Assembly (NCBI GenBank): GCA_017983755.1
Contig: JAGOAU010000005.1
Span: 62,001 to 126,000, forward strand
Direction: 5' to 3'
Origin: Azonexus sp.
GTDB taxonomy: Bacteria > Pseudomonadota > Gammaproteobacteria > Burkholderiales > Rhodocyclaceae
DNA: 64,000 bases
Both the position numbers and the translations under genes were made by a program. The notes below the pieces were generated by a model. It searched no databases and had not been told where the DNA came from. It worked only from the letters and a program-made list of their open reading frames with translations. Shown here in pieces: positions 26,865-36,400 of the stretch; positions within the stretch are counted from its first letter, which is position 1; each line of letters starts with the position of its first letter.

Positions 26865-27782
26865 ATGCCACGCCGCCGCATTACATTTCGTCAGCTTGAA
26901 ACGTTCTCCGCAGTCGCACGGCTACAGAGCTTTACCAGGGCTGCAGAGGCGTTGCACCTAACCCAGCCGGCGATTTCGATCCAGATCCGGCAGATCGTGG
27001 AAACGATCGGCATGCCGCTTTTCGAGCAAAATGGCCGGGAAGTCGCGTTGACCGCAGCAGGCGAGGAGATGCTGGCCACGGTGCGGGAGCTGGATGACGT
27101 CTGGAACCGCTTCGAGTCGGCCATTGACGACCTCAAGGGATTCAAGCGTGGCAAGCTGCGCATTGCTCTGGTGACTACCGCCAAGCATTTTCTCCCGCGC
27201 ATGCTGGGCGATTTCTACCGGCGTTACCCGGACATCGACATCGAACTGGAGATCGCCAATCGGCAAAGGATCGTCGAACGCCTGCATGGCAACCAGGATG
27301 ACCTGTACATCATGTCTTACCCGCCGGAGCAGCTGGATATCGTCAGCCATCCATTTCTTGACAACGAGTACCTGGTGCTGGCGCCCGCGGCGCACTGGGC
27401 CGTCGGCCGGCCGGTGAGCCTGCAGGAACTGGCTGCTGAACCCTTTCTCCTTCGCGAGGAAGGTTCGGGATCGCGCCATGTCATCGACGAACACATGCGC
27501 GACAGCGGCATCCAGCTCAAGGTTCGCCTGTCGCTGGCGAGCAACGAGGCAATCCGCGAACTCGTCGCCAGCGGCATGGGCCTGACCGTCCTGTCGCGTC
27601 AGGCGCTCGGCGGGTTTCCGGAACGCGATGGGCTCGCGTTTCTGGATGTCGCCGGTTTCCCGCTCAAGAGGAAATGGAGCGTGGTTCACTTGCGCACAAA
27701 GGTTTTGTCCCTACCGGCCAGGGCCTTTCTTGAGGATTTGCTGCAGAGCGGCGCGGCATCGGTGCGAAATTCCCGGGTGTGA
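26865..27782 (+). CDS. LysR-family regulator, CbbR-like
   Basis: 305 residues. N-terminal winged helix: ITFRQLETFSAVARLQSFTR, AAEALHLTQPAISIQIRQI, and the ALTAAGEEML motif. The effector domain has RGKLRIALVTTAKHFLPRML and GNQDDLYIMSYPPEQLDIV, resembling CbbR. CbbR-type proteins control carbon-fixation and bicarbonate-uptake genes; divergence from terB-sbtA fits that. AT-rich spacer 26800-26864 holds possible T-N11-A half-sites. No RuBisCO gene is in the window. Confidence 0.88.
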   Translation: MPRRRITFRQLETFSAVARLQSFTRAAEALHLTQPAISIQIRQIVETIGMPLFEQNGREVALTAAGEEMLATVRELDDVWNRFESAIDDLKGFKRGKLRIALVTTAKHFLPRMLGDFYRRYPDIDIELEIANRQRIVERLHGNQDDLYIMSYPPEQLDIVSHPFLDNEYLVLAPAAHWAVGRPVSLQELAAEPFLLREEGSGSRHVIDEHMRDSGIQLKVRLSLASNEAIRELVASGMGLTVLSRQALGGFPERDGLAFLDVAGFPLKRKWSVVHLRTKVLSLPARAFLEDLLQSGAASVRNSRV

Positions 27783-27814
27783 TCGTCTGCGGGTTCGCCA
27801 AATGAAGCGTCCCC

Positions 27815-29344
27815 CTACAAATCCTCGATTCCGGCCCGAATCTTATCCGCCCTGACCTGCGCGGCATCCAGGGCTACCGGACTCATCCCGGCGAGTTGGC
27901 GATAGACCATCCCCAGCCTCGGGTTAGCCGACAAACGTTCGCCATTGCGGGCAAAGAAATCCCAGTACAGCGCATTGAACGGGCAGGCCCGCTCGCCAAC
28001 GCGCGCCTTCTTGTCGTAATGGCAGCCCTTGCAGTAATCGCTCATGCGATCGATGTAAGCCGCGCTCGACACGTAGGGCTTGGTCGCCAGCTGGCCACCA
28101 TCGGCGAATTGGCTCATCCCCACCGTGTTGGGCAGTTCGACCCATTCGAAGGCATCGATATAAACGCCGAGATACCAGCCATGCACCGCTGCCGGATTCA
28201 GCCCGGCGAGCAGCGCAAAGTTGCCGATCACCATCAGGCGCTGGATGTGGTGGGCGTAGGCGTGTTCCAGCGACTGGCCGATGGCATGCGCCAGGCAGCG
28301 CATCTTCGTCTCGCCAGTCCAGAACCATGAAGGCAGCAGCCGCTGGTGATCGAAGTAATTCTGCACCTCGTAGCCCGGCATGTTGGCCCAATAGACGCCG
28401 CGCACGTATTCGCGCCAGCCGAGAATCTGCCGGATGAAACCTTCGGCCGCCGCCAGCGGCACGTGGCCGGATTCGTAGGCCTCGGCAGCCCTGGCAACCA
28501 CCTCGCGCGGATTGAGCATCTTGGTATTCAGCGCAAAGGAAAGCAGCGAGTGGAAGAGCCGCCAGGCACGAAAGGTCAGGGCATCCTGAAAATCGCCAAA
28601 ATGCGGCAGCGCCTCATCGATGAAGTCATCAAGCTGCTGCAAGGCTTCGCCACGGTTCAGCGGCCAGCGAAAACGCTGCGCACTCGGCTCGCCAAAGCTG
28701 GCTACACCCGCCTGCCGGATGCTTTGCCAGAGCGCCGAATGATCGTGTTCGCCGCGCCAGTCGGCCGGTTCGCGCGGCAGGCCGGGCCACGGCTTGCGGT
28801 TGTCGTGATCGAAATTCCACTGGCCGCCCAGCGGCTTGCCGGGGCCGGCCATCAGCACGCCATGGCGCATCCGCATCTGCCGGTAGAAATGCTCCATCAG
28901 CCATTGCTTGCGCCCGGTGAACAACTGCGCTGCCTCGTCGCGCCGGCTGTAGAAATGCTCGCTATCGACCATCCGGCCGGGAATGGCGAGCTGGCTGGCG
29001 TAGTCGGCGAGTTGCCGGTCGAGCCGCCATTCGTCGGGCGCCTGGTATTCGAAGGCATCGGCTGAATAGTCGGCGATCAGCGCATCGAGATTGGCCGGCA
29101 GCGCTTGGCGGTTGGCCGGGTCGTCAATCGCCAGGTAATGCACCCGATGGCCGGCCTCGCTCAACTGCCGGGCGAAGTCGCGCATGGCGGCAAAAATGGC
29201 GATGATCTTCTGGGCGTGGTGCAGGACGTAATCGGTTTCCTGGCGGATCTCCATCAGCACGTAGAGCACTGCGTCATCCGGCGCCGCGAACCAGCTGTGT
29301 TCCGGATTGAGCTGGTCGCCAAGGATCAGGCGCAGCGTGGTCAT
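27815..29344 (-). CDS. (6-4) photolyase/cryptochrome with Fe-S cluster (FeS-BCP, PhrB/CryB type)
   Basis: 509 residues. N-terminal [18 protein letters not shown], the deoxyribodipyrimidine photolyase-related family. FAD-domain segments include [16 protein letters not shown] and [19 protein letters not shown]. Four cysteines fit the Fe-S site: one in [10 protein letters not shown] and C-x2-C-x12-C in [12 protein letters not shown]...ERACP. These enzymes repair (6-4) photoproducts with light. ATG at 29344 overlaps the DUF2256 stop by four bases. Part of a light/stress cluster. Confidence 0.93.
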   Translation of the reverse strand: MTTLRLILGDQLNPEHSWFAAPDDAVLYVLMEIRQETDYVLHHAQKIIAIFAAMRDFARQLSEAGHRVHYLAIDDPANRQALPANLDALIADYSADAFEYQAPDEWRLDRQLADYASQLAIPGRMVDSEHFYSRRDEAAQLFTGRKQWLMEHFYRQMRMRHGVLMAGPGKPLGGQWNFDHDNRKPWPGLPREPADWRGEHDHSALWQSIRQAGVASFGEPSAQRFRWPLNRGEALQQLDDFIDEALPHFGDFQDALTFRAWRLFHSLLSFALNTKMLNPREVVARAAEAYESGHVPLAAAEGFIRQILGWREYVRGVYWANMPGYEVQNYFDHQRLLPSWFWTGETKMRCLAHAIGQSLEHAYAHHIQRLMVIGNFALLAGLNPAAVHGWYLGVYIDAFEWVELPNTVGMSQFADGGQLATKPYVSSAAYIDRMSDYCKGCHYDKKARVGERACPFNALYWDFFARNGERLSANPRLGMVYRQLAGMSPVALDAAQVRADKIRAGIEDL

Positions 29345-29487
29345 GGCTTTTCCTGGCGATTGCGCCGGCAGCGCTCGGAGCAATACCTGACGTCAGCCCA
29401 AACTGCCGCCCATTTTTTGCGCCAAAAGTACGGTCGACCGCAGCAGATACAAATCTTGCTCGGCATATGAATCTTTTTGATGGACAT
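29341..29487 (-). CDS. DUF2256 small zinc-finger-like protein
   Basis: 48 residues, too short for default gene calls. [20 protein letters not shown] and [10 protein letters not shown] carry CxxCGRP and CSxxCR, the DUF2256 signature, probably a zinc site. This family is regularly encoded with cryptochrome/photolyase genes. Overlaps the photolyase start (ATGA). No clear ribosome site before the ATG at 29487; a second in-frame ATG seven codons on is possible. Confidence 0.85.
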   Translation of the reverse strand: MSIKKIHMPSKICICCGRPYFWRKKWAAVWADVRYCSERCRRNRQEKP

Positions 29488-29550
29488 GGTGAGGAGGCAG
29501 ATGAACAACGGAAAACGTGCAGGTTGAACAATCTTACTTGAAAATCGTAG

Positions 29551-29563
29551 TTGTCCTAGACAA
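29551..29563. promoter_or_regulatory. palindrome TTGTCCTAGACAA, operator candidate 1
   Basis: TTGTC-CTA-GACAA, in the AT-rich divergent spacer between DUF2256/photolyase and the SRPBCC/LOV genes. An identical 13-mer occurs at 37003-37015 in the other divergent spacer of the cluster. Confidence 0.65.
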
Positions 29564-29676
29564 ATAAAAATTATCGATGCAAAATTTATCTAACAAATTT
29601 GCATGCCATGTATCAAAAAATGTACTTGTCACTAGCGTTTTTAGTTGCCGAACACGCCAAGTCCAGTGAGGAGATC

Positions 29677-29742
29677 ATGATTGCCGCAACCACAGAGTCG
29701 TCCTGGACAATTCAGTTTCCTTGCCTGGGGGCACTTCGGTGA
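29677..29742 (+). CDS. 21-codon leader-type open reading frame before the SRPBCC gene
   Basis: ATG at 29677 with GAGGAG close upstream, coding MIAATTESSWTIQFPCLGAL plus Arg. Its TGA overlaps the GTG start of the SRPBCC gene (GTGA). The good ribosome site and overlap suggest translational coupling or attenuation. No homology recognised; could be chance. Confidence 0.35.
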   Translation: MIAATTESSWTIQFPCLGALR

Positions 29743-30191
29743 TCACCGCTAAAGCCGACGCGCTGATCTTCCATGAAATTGAGCCAGTCTTTCGCTTTGT
29801 AGCGCTCGATTTTCCGAAGAACTACCCGCGCTGGTCGCCAGAAGTCAGCAAGCTTGAGCCGCTGACTTCCGGGCCGGTGCAGACGGGTTTCCAGGCGCGG
29901 CAAATTCGCGTCGATCAGGGTCACAAGACCGATTCCATTTTTGAAGTCAGTGAAATGATCGCTCTGCGCCGCGTCATTTTTCGGGGCGTTACAGCGCCAT
30001 ATGTCTCGACGTACGAATTCGACGACCTCAAGGCATCGACCCGGCTCACCTTCACGTTTGAACTGCGTGACGTTGAGGCGCGATTGCGGCCTTTTGAAAA
30101 ACTTATCCGTATTGCTCTGGAGGACGGCGCCAAGCGTACCGTCAAGCGGCTGAAATTACTGATCGAGCGGGAGATGCTCGATGACTACTAA
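29739..30191 (+). CDS. SRPBCC-family (polyketide cyclase-like) protein
   Basis: 150 residues from the GTG at 29739; a TTG six codons upstream is possible. Pattern of a START/SRPBCC ligand-binding fold: HEIEPVFRFVALDFPKNYPR, a beta-strand region FQARQIRVDQGHKTDSIFEV, and a C-terminal helix FEKLIRIALEDGAKRTVKRL. Such proteins bind hydrophobic ligands; the ligand here is unknown. SRPBCC genes are frequent in photolyase clusters. Translation appears coupled to the leader frame. Confidence 0.75.
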   Translation: MITAKADALIFHEIEPVFRFVALDFPKNYPRWSPEVSKLEPLTSGPVQTGFQARQIRVDQGHKTDSIFEVSEMIALRRVIFRGVTAPYVSTYEFDDLKASTRLTFTFELRDVEARLRPFEKLIRIALEDGAKRTVKRLKLLIEREMLDDY

Positions 30192-30245
30192 GCGCTTGCA
30201 AGAGCGCCCAGCCGCCTGCTAAACCACTGTTTTGGAGAATCCATC

Positions 30246-30677
30246 ATGTTTATAGCGACCAAAGACGAAGGCGTTATTCCCTATGTTCTGACGCAGATCC
30301 TTGACGCCTGCGTCAATGGCGTGACACTTTCCGATCCCGACCTGCCGGACAGCCCGCTGGTGTACGTCAATCGCGTATTTGAAGAGATGTCGGGCTACAC
30401 CCAAGATGAAATGATCGGTCGCAACTGCCGCTTTTTGCAGGGAGAGGACCGTGAACAACCTGCCTTGCAAACCCTGCGCGAGGCCATCAGGCAGCATCAG
30501 GCCTGTACTGTCACGCTACGCAATTACCGCAAGAATGGCGAACTCTTTCTCAACAAATTATCGATCCGTCCGCTCGTTGACCGCGAAAACCGGGTGATCT
30601 ACTACCTCGGCATCCAGTACGATCTTAGTCGGCAGTCTGAATCAGGCGCTGCGCCTGATCTTGCCCTGCGCCTTTAA
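30246..30677 (+). CDS. short LOV-domain blue-light photoreceptor
   Basis: 143 residues, a single PAS/LOV domain without an effector. The photoactive motif GRNCRFLQGED is intact, with the flavin-adduct cysteine at residue 61. LYVNRVFEEMSGYTQDEMIG-like sequence precedes it, and ILYYLGIQYDLSRQ-like FMN-binding strands follow. N- and C-terminal helices flank the core as in short LOV proteins of Pseudomonas. It senses blue light through FMN and probably acts by dimer changes on a partner. Lies 54 bases after the SRPBCC gene. Confidence 0.93.
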   Translation: MFIATKDEGVIPYVLTQILDACVNGVTLSDPDLPDSPLVYVNRVFEEMSGYTQDEMIGRNCRFLQGEDREQPALQTLREAIRQHQACTVTLRNYRKNGELFLNKLSIRPLVDRENRVIYYLGIQYDLSRQSESGAAPDLALRL

Positions 30678-30897
30678 ATACCCGTTCGGATTTGCCTGGA
30701 GATGCTTTCTCCACAACGTCATTGGCGCTCACCACATACTGGCATGGACTACGCCGTGACCTGGCTGATGCAAATTGGCGAACGCGAGTTCGAACCAAAC
30801 CCGCTACTCGACGATCAGGATTACGGGTCGATTGAATGAGCGTACGGAAACCTTTCCCAATTCACTTGTCGAACTCGCCCCATTGGGAGCACATCAC

Positions 30898-32127
30898 ATG
30901 CTGAAAATGACCCTGAAAACCTTTTACATCAGTTGTCTGTTGGTCAGCACCGGGGTCTCCGTCGCCGCCTTGGCCACCCGCAAGCCCCCGGCCGAGCCGC
31001 CAACGCCTGCCTATTGCCAGGAAGGTGGCAGCTGGCTCACGCTCGACACGACACCGCCCAAACCAGCCGGTATCCAGGAAATTGTCGCCAATGCGGCCAA
31101 ACAGGATGTGGTTCTACTGGGCGAGCAGCATGACCTTGAAGACCATCACCGCTGGCAGTTGCAGATGCTCTCCGCCCTGCACGCACAGCGCCCGAACATG
31201 GTCATCGGTCTCGAAATGTTTCCACGCCGCGTCCAGCCGGTGCTCGACCAGTGGGTGGCCGGTTCGCTGAGCCCTCAGGAGTTTCTGAAACAGGCGGAGT
31301 GGGACAAGGTGTGGACTTTCCCGCCCCACCTCTACATGCCCCTGTTCGAATTTGCCCGGATGAACAAAATCCCCATGCGGGCGCTCAATGTCGATAAAAA
31401 CCTGACCCGCCTGGTGGCGGAAAAAGGCTGGGAAAATATCCCGGAAGAAGCCCGCGAAGGTATTGGCCGCCCCGCGCCCCCTCTCCCCGAATACGTCGAT
31501 TTCCTGCGCGAGATGTATCGGCTGCACGAGAAGAAATCGCCAGCCCATGCCGGCAAAAAAGGCGCCTCCGCAGATGCCGGCTTCAAGGGCTTCGTTGACA
31601 GCCAGCTGACCTGGGATCGTGCCATGGCGGAGGCCCTGAGTCTGGAAGTCAGCCAGGATGGCCGCAAAAACCCGACGCTGGTGGTCGGCATAATGGGCAG
31701 CGGCCACATTCGTTACGGCCATGGCGTGCCACACCAGCTCAGCAATCTGGGTGTTCCCAGAGTCGCCAGCCTGCTGCCGGTAGCACTTGAGGGAGAATGC
31801 CGTCACCTTGAGGCCGGCCTCGCCACGGCCGTATTCACGTTGCCGAACAAGCCCGTACCGCCGAGCGAACCGCCCCGCCTTGGGGTTACGCTGGAGGATG
31901 CGACACAGGGTTTGAAGATCAGTGCCGTGCTCGCCGGCAGCCTGGCCGAAAAAACCGGGCTGCGTGCCGGCGACCGGATTATCGACATCGCCGGACGCCC
32001 GGCCAGCGGCAGTGGCGATGCGGTGGCCACCATCCGCCGCCAGCCACCCGGCACCTGGCTGCCGCTGCGCATTGCGCGGGGTGACAGCCAGCTCGACCTG
32101 GTCATCCAGTTTCCTCCTCGGCCATGA
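30898..32127 (+). CDS. ChaN-like haem/iron-regulated lipoprotein with C-terminal PDZ domain
   Basis: 409 residues. N-terminal hydrophobic signal (LKTFYISCLLVSTGVSVAAL). ChaN domain at about 60-300: VVLLGEQHDLEDHHRWQLQM, VIGLEMFPRRVQPVLDQWV, and GSGHIRYGHGVPHQL. PDZ at about 320-400: RLGVTLEDATQG, GLRAGDRIIDIAGRPA. ChaN proteins bind haem; a fused PDZ suggests a periplasmic scaffold. Overlaps the M1 peptidase gene by four bases (ATGA), so they are one operon. Confidence 0.87.
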   Translation: MLKMTLKTFYISCLLVSTGVSVAALATRKPPAEPPTPAYCQEGGSWLTLDTTPPKPAGIQEIVANAAKQDVVLLGEQHDLEDHHRWQLQMLSALHAQRPNMVIGLEMFPRRVQPVLDQWVAGSLSPQEFLKQAEWDKVWTFPPHLYMPLFEFARMNKIPMRALNVDKNLTRLVAEKGWENIPEEAREGIGRPAPPLPEYVDFLREMYRLHEKKSPAHAGKKGASADAGFKGFVDSQLTWDRAMAEALSLEVSQDGRKNPTLVVGIMGSGHIRYGHGVPHQLSNLGVPRVASLLPVALEGECRHLEAGLATAVFTLPNKPVPPSEPPRLGVTLEDATQGLKISAVLAGSLAEKTGLRAGDRIIDIAGRPASGSGDAVATIRRQPPGTWLPLRIARGDSQLDLVIQFPPRP

Positions 32128-34196
32128 CCGTCGCGAGTTTTCGGCATGCCTCCGGGGCCTTCTTCGGCCTGCTGCTAAGCGCAGCGAGCGCCTTCAGCGC
32201 GCCCGACCTGGTGCTGGATGTTTCACTCGATCCGCAATCCCGACAATTCAAGGCTGAAGCCGAGTTGCAGGGAAGCAAGCAGACATTCCGTTTCCTGCTC
32301 CATGAATCCCTGCGCGTCACCAGTGCCCGGGTCGGTTCGGAAAACGCCAGCATCGAGCCGAGCCGCGGCCCTGACGGTTACCGGCAGTGGAACATCCGCC
32401 TCGCCCAAACCGGGCAAAAACTGCGCATCCGTTATGAAGGCCAGTTGCCGCCCCTGGAGCTCAAGCGCGATCACCGCAGCGTACTTGGCGGAATGCCGCC
32501 AATGGCCGCGCCCGAAGGCAGTTTCCTCGCCTCGGGCAGCGGCTGGTATCCACGCCCGGCTGAGCTTTTCTCCTATCGGGTCAATTTGGCCGTTCCTAAC
32601 GGTCAACGCGCTTTGGTGGCCGGAAAGCGGGTTGCCGAAACCTTGCCGGCAGGGCCAGGGGAAAGCTATCGGGCGAGCTTTGAATTCTCCCAGCCCAGCG
32701 ATGGCATCGACCTGATGGCCGGCCCGTGGGTCGTGCGCGAAAAAGCCGTGGCGCGCTCCGGGCAGTCGCCCATCCACCTGCGCACCTTCTTTCCAGCGGA
32801 TCTTGATGCCATGCCCGGCCTGGCGCAAGCCTATCTCGACGACACAGCGGCCTACATCGAACGCTACAGCCGTGAAATCGGCGCCTATCCGTACAGCGAG
32901 TTTTCGATCGTCGCCAGCCCGCTGCCGACCGGCTTCGGCATGCCGACGCTGACCTATCTCGGGGCCGATGTCCTGCGCCTGCCCTTCATCCGCAAGACCT
33001 CGCTCGGCCACGAAATTTTGCACAACTGGTGGGGCAACGGCGTTTATGTCGACTACGAGCGCGGCAACTGGTCGGAAGGCCTGACCACCTTCATGGCCGA
33101 CTACGCTTACAAGGAGGACGAATCGGCCAGCGCCGCCAGCGAGATGCGCCTCGCCTGGCTGCGCGATGCCGCTGTTTTTGCCGGAGAAACACCCGGCGCC
33201 CTGCGCGACTTTCGCTCACGTGCCAACGCCGCTGGCGCCACGGTCGGCTATGGCAAATCGGCGATGTTATTCGTCATGCTGCGCGACCGCCTGGGCAAAA
33301 AGGCCTTCGACCAAGGCATCCGGGATTTCTGGGCCGCCCAGCGTTTCAGGATAGCGGGCTGGAACGACCTGCAGGCGGCCTTTGAGCGGGCCTCGGGCGA
33401 AAAACTCGGCGCCTTCTTCGCCGCCTGGCTAGATCAGCAGGCGCTGCCCGATGTCGCCATTACCCACGCCGAAAGCTCGCAAATCCGCTCCCCCAACGGT
33501 CAGCCTTATCAACTGGACATCAGCTTCCGCAAACAGGATGCCCGCCTGCCCTTGCGCCTGCCCATCGAAATCAGCGGTGCCGGCCAGCGCGAAACCCGCT
33601 GGGTAGATCTCGGCGCTGAGCACAACACCGCCTCGCTCAAGCTGGTCTTTACCCCACAAACTTTGCGTCTCGACCCCGAGATGCGCGTCTGGCGGCGTCT
33701 TGAGGCCAGCCAGCTACCGCCCATTCTGCGCCAGTGGATGGCCGCCGGTTCGCCACAACTGGTCAATGTCGCCCGTACGTCCGAGGCCAATCTGGCGGTC
33801 ACCCAGCTTGCCGGACGATTTTTTGAGGCCAAACCCAAGCTACTAACGCCAGCCCAACTGAGCACCGCCCTGACCGGCAAAGCCCCTGTTTTGCTCGCCG
33901 GCACGCACGCCGAGATCGATCAGGCCCTGGCCGGTGCCGGGCTGCCGGATCGCCCGACCAGCCTGTCGGGGCGAGGCAGCGCGCAGGTGTGGACAGTGCC
34001 GGGCAAACCCTTCCCACTGGCCGTCATCTCCGCCCAGGATGCGACGGCGCTCAACGCCTTGCAACGCGGCCTGCCCCACTATGGCGGGCAAAGCTGGCTG
34101 ATTTTCGAACAGGGACGCGTCATCGACAAAGGCATCTGGCCGGCCGGTATCCCTGAAATAGCGGTGATTGATGCTGCTCGCAAGGACAAGAAATGA
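32124..34196 (+). CDS. M1-family aminopeptidase, exported
   Basis: 690 residues. Signal peptide ASGAFFGLLLSAASAFSAP. The zinc site HEILHNWWGNGVYVDYERGN then WSEGLTTFMADY gives HExxH-x18-E near residue 294. The catalytic domain of gluzincin M1 peptidases is intact. The C-terminal half beyond about 480 is not recognised. Overlaps both neighbours by four bases. Periplasmic. Substrate unknown; M1 genes next to ChaN and SOUL occur in photolyase clusters. Confidence 0.88.
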   Translation: MTVASFRHASGAFFGLLLSAASAFSAPDLVLDVSLDPQSRQFKAEAELQGSKQTFRFLLHESLRVTSARVGSENASIEPSRGPDGYRQWNIRLAQTGQKLRIRYEGQLPPLELKRDHRSVLGGMPPMAAPEGSFLASGSGWYPRPAELFSYRVNLAVPNGQRALVAGKRVAETLPAGPGESYRASFEFSQPSDGIDLMAGPWVVREKAVARSGQSPIHLRTFFPADLDAMPGLAQAYLDDTAAYIERYSREIGAYPYSEFSIVASPLPTGFGMPTLTYLGADVLRLPFIRKTSLGHEILHNWWGNGVYVDYERGNWSEGLTTFMADYAYKEDESASAASEMRLAWLRDAAVFAGETPGALRDFRSRANAAGATVGYGKSAMLFVMLRDRLGKKAFDQGIRDFWAAQRFRIAGWNDLQAAFERASGEKLGAFFAAWLDQQALPDVAITHAESSQIRSPNGQPYQLDISFRKQDARLPLRLPIEISGAGQRETRWVDLGAEHNTASLKLVFTPQTLRLDPEMRVWRRLEASQLPPILRQWMAAGSPQLVNVARTSEANLAVTQLAGRFFEAKPKLLTPAQLSTALTGKAPVLLAGTHAEIDQALAGAGLPDRPTSLSGRGSAQVWTVPGKPFPLAVISAQDATALNALQRGLPHYGGQSWLIFEQGRVIDKGIWPAGIPEIAVIDAARKDKK

Positions 34197-34837
34197 AATG
34201 CCAGGCAACACACACCTCCCTGCTTTTTGGCCTGCTTTGGACGGGTACCCTGATGGCTACTGAAGAACCGAAATTCGAATCGCTGCGCCAGGAAGGCAAC
34301 ATTGAAATCCGCCGTTATGTGCCAGTGATCGTTGCTGAAACCCTCGTCGTCGGCGACATGGACAGCGCCTCCAGGCGCGGCTTCCAACTCATCGCCAACT
34401 ATATCTTTGGCCACAATGAACGAATCGCGATGACCGTGCCGGTGGTGGCCGAACCGCAGGGCAGCGCCGAAAAGATTGCCATGACCGTCCCGGTCAGCAT
34501 CGAAGCTCAGAACACCGACAATAGCACAATGGCCGGCGCCCAACGCTGGCGCATCCATTTCGTGATGCCCAGCCAATACACCCTAACGACCCTACCCAAA
34601 CCGCTCGACCCGCAGGTCAGACTGCGCGAGATTCCGGCCAAAACCTATGCCGCACTCAGCTACTCAGGGATCAGCAGCGAAAGCACGGTGCAGGAAAAAG
34701 CCGACCAGCTTCTCAACTGGTTGAAATCTCGGGAGATAGCAACCATCGGCCAGCCGCAGCTCGCGCGCTACAACCCGCCCTGGACATTGCCGTTTTTGCG
34801 CCGCAACGAGATATTGCAGGAGATCAAAGCGAATTAG
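34193..34837 (+). CDS. SOUL-family haem-binding protein
   Basis: 214 residues. N-terminal signal-like segment LLFGLLWTGTLMA. SOUL/HBP core: FESLRQEGNIEIRRYVPVIV, FQLIANYIFGHNERIAMTVP, VEVIPSQ-like RIHFVMPSQYTLTTLPKPLD and VRLREIPAKTYAALSYSG. Binds haem or tetrapyrroles. The stop overlaps the stop of the convergent DUF2867 gene by three bases. With ChaN and UbiB it gives the cluster a tetrapyrrole/redox flavour. Confidence 0.9.
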   Translation: MKCQATHTSLLFGLLWTGTLMATEEPKFESLRQEGNIEIRRYVPVIVAETLVVGDMDSASRRGFQLIANYIFGHNERIAMTVPVVAEPQGSAEKIAMTVPVSIEAQNTDNSTMAGAQRWRIHFVMPSQYTLTTLPKPLDPQVRLREIPAKTYAALSYSGISSESTVQEKADQLLNWLKSREIATIGQPQLARYNPPWTLPFLRRNEILQEIKAN

Positions 34838-36285
34838 CTCTCTTCCGCTTGCCGGGCAATCGCCTTCGTCATGCCTTCAAACAAAATGACATGCAGCGGG
34901 ACCAGCGAGTACCAATAGAGCAAGCCCCAGACGCCTGCCGGGTGCCAGTAGGCGGTTGCGGTCAACTGGGTTTTTCCGTCAATTTCCTCAAGCTCGAACT
35001 CCAGCACGCCGGCGCCGGGAGCTTTCATGTCAAAACTCAAGGTGAGACGGCGAGCGGGCTCGATCGCGATCACCGTCCAGAAATCGATCTTGTCACCATG
35101 GTGCAATTCAGTCGGGTGTGGGCGGCGGCGACAGAGACCGGGACCGGCGATCAGCCAGTCCAGCGTGCCGCGTAGTTGCCACAGAATATCGAGGTAAAAA
35201 TAACCGCGCTCGCCGCCCATCAAGCTGAGCTGGCGCCATACGCTGGCCGGTGAGGCGTTGGCCATCGCCTTGCCTGCCGCCTTTTTTGCGTAAAAGGCGT
35301 AGTCGGGCTTGCAGTTGCGAAAGCTGAGATCGCCCTCCACCCAGGGGCCGCCGACCCCGGCCTCACGACGCTCGGCAATGAGCGCGGCGTCGACTGATTC
35401 ACGAAAACCGAGCAGGCGCTGCGGTATCAGCCGGGCAAGGGTGTCGCCCTTGGCCGGAATGTCGTATTCGAGGCCCTGAATCAGCGCCCGGGCAATGTTG
35501 GTCGGCACAGTGGTCACCAGTCCCAGCCAGCGCGATGACAGGTCAGGCGTCAGCACGGGGACGCGAATGATGAAAGGACGCCGACCGACACAGTCGGCAA
35601 ATTGTCGCATCATGTCTTCGTAACTGAGAAAATCCGGCCCACCCGCGTCGAGGATCTTTCCCTCGGCCTCGGGCAACTCGGCAACGCGCACCAGATAAGC
35701 CAACAAGTTCTCCAGCGCAATGGGTGCCGAGCGCGATTGCACCCATTTCGGCGTGACCATGACAGGCAGGTGATAGACCAGGTCGCGAATCACTTCATAG
35801 GCGGCGGAGCCGGCACCGACAATGACGGCAGCCCGAATTTCGATCACCGGCACGGGACCGGCGCGCAATCGCTCACCGGTGTCGCGCCGCGAGAGCAAAT
35901 GCTCGGAACGGGCGCCTTCGGGAATGATGCCGCCGAGATAAACAATGCGCTGAACGCCCGCCGCTGCTGCCGCAGCCGCAAAGTTGCTGGCTGCTTCAAT
36001 ATCCAGTTGGCCGAAATGCCGGCCACTGGCCATGGAGTGCACTAGGTAATAGGCGACGCTGACACCGGCCATAGCCGTGGTAAGCGTTTCCGGTTTGAGC
36101 GCATCCGCTTCGACAATCTCGACGCCTTGCCAGCCTCGGGTTTCAAGCACGGCGCGGTGCCGGGCAACGGCCCGTATCGCACGCTTCTCAGCCAGCAATC
36201 GCGGGACGAGGTGCGTGCCGATGTAACCGCTGGCACCGAAGACCAGTGTCAGCGGTCCACTTGGCGAGTTTTCATGGATTGTCAT
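34834..36285 (-). CDS. NAD(P)-binding SDR-like protein with DUF2867 C-terminal domain
   Basis: 483 residues. Rossmann N-terminus TLVFGASGYIGTHLVPRLLA with GxxGxxG, atypical SDR of the NmrA/complex-I type to about 290, then DUF2867 (WRQLSLMGGERGYFYLDILW, LTATAYWHPAGVWGLLYW). Family members are often annotated as nucleoside-sugar epimerases without proof. ATG at 36285 is preferred over a GTG nine codons upstream. Downstream of lipocalin on the minus strand, 115 bases away. Confidence 0.85.
   Translation of the reverse strand: MTIHENSPSGPLTLVFGASGYIGTHLVPRLLAEKRAIRAVARHRAVLETRGWQGVEIVEADALKPETLTTAMAGVSVAYYLVHSMASGRHFGQLDIEAASNFAAAAAAAGVQRIVYLGGIIPEGARSEHLLSRRDTGERLRAGPVPVIEIRAAVIVGAGSAAYEVIRDLVYHLPVMVTPKWVQSRSAPIALENLLAYLVRVAELPEAEGKILDAGGPDFLSYEDMMRQFADCVGRRPFIIRVPVLTPDLSSRWLGLVTTVPTNIARALIQGLEYDIPAKGDTLARLIPQRLLGFRESVDAALIAERREAGVGGPWVEGDLSFRNCKPDYAFYAKKAAGKAMANASPASVWRQLSLMGGERGYFYLDILWQLRGTLDWLIAGPGLCRRRPHPTELHHGDKIDFWTVIAIEPARRLTLSFDMKAPGAGVLEFELEEIDGKTQLTATAYWHPAGVWGLLYWYSLVPLHVILFEGMTKAIARQAEES
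34957..34980 (+). repeat. weak dispersed TGCGGTC(G/A)AC repeat copy
   Basis: TGCGGTCAACTGGGTTTTTC inside the DUF2867 gene, antisense. Confidence 0.3.
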
Positions 36286-36400
36286 GTTCGCCCAGCCCAG
36301 TTTGGCGCTCACCCGGTAAGTAGGTAATGGGCTGTTTCAAGCAAAGGCGGAGTCTCGGCACGTCGGATTTTTTTGATGCGTGCTGAGAACACTTGCTGGC

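Noticed and set aside
27045..27060. TGCGGTCAAC match in the LysR gene
   Set aside because: It encodes the conserved ALTAAG motif of LysR regulators.
29425..29446. TGCGGTCGACC match in the DUF2256 gene as a dispersed repeat
   Set aside because: It encodes the conserved CCGRP motif of the family, so protein conservation explains it.
30744..30839. 31-codon frame between LOV and ChaN genes
   Set aside because: No ribosome site, no recognised sequence; too short to support.
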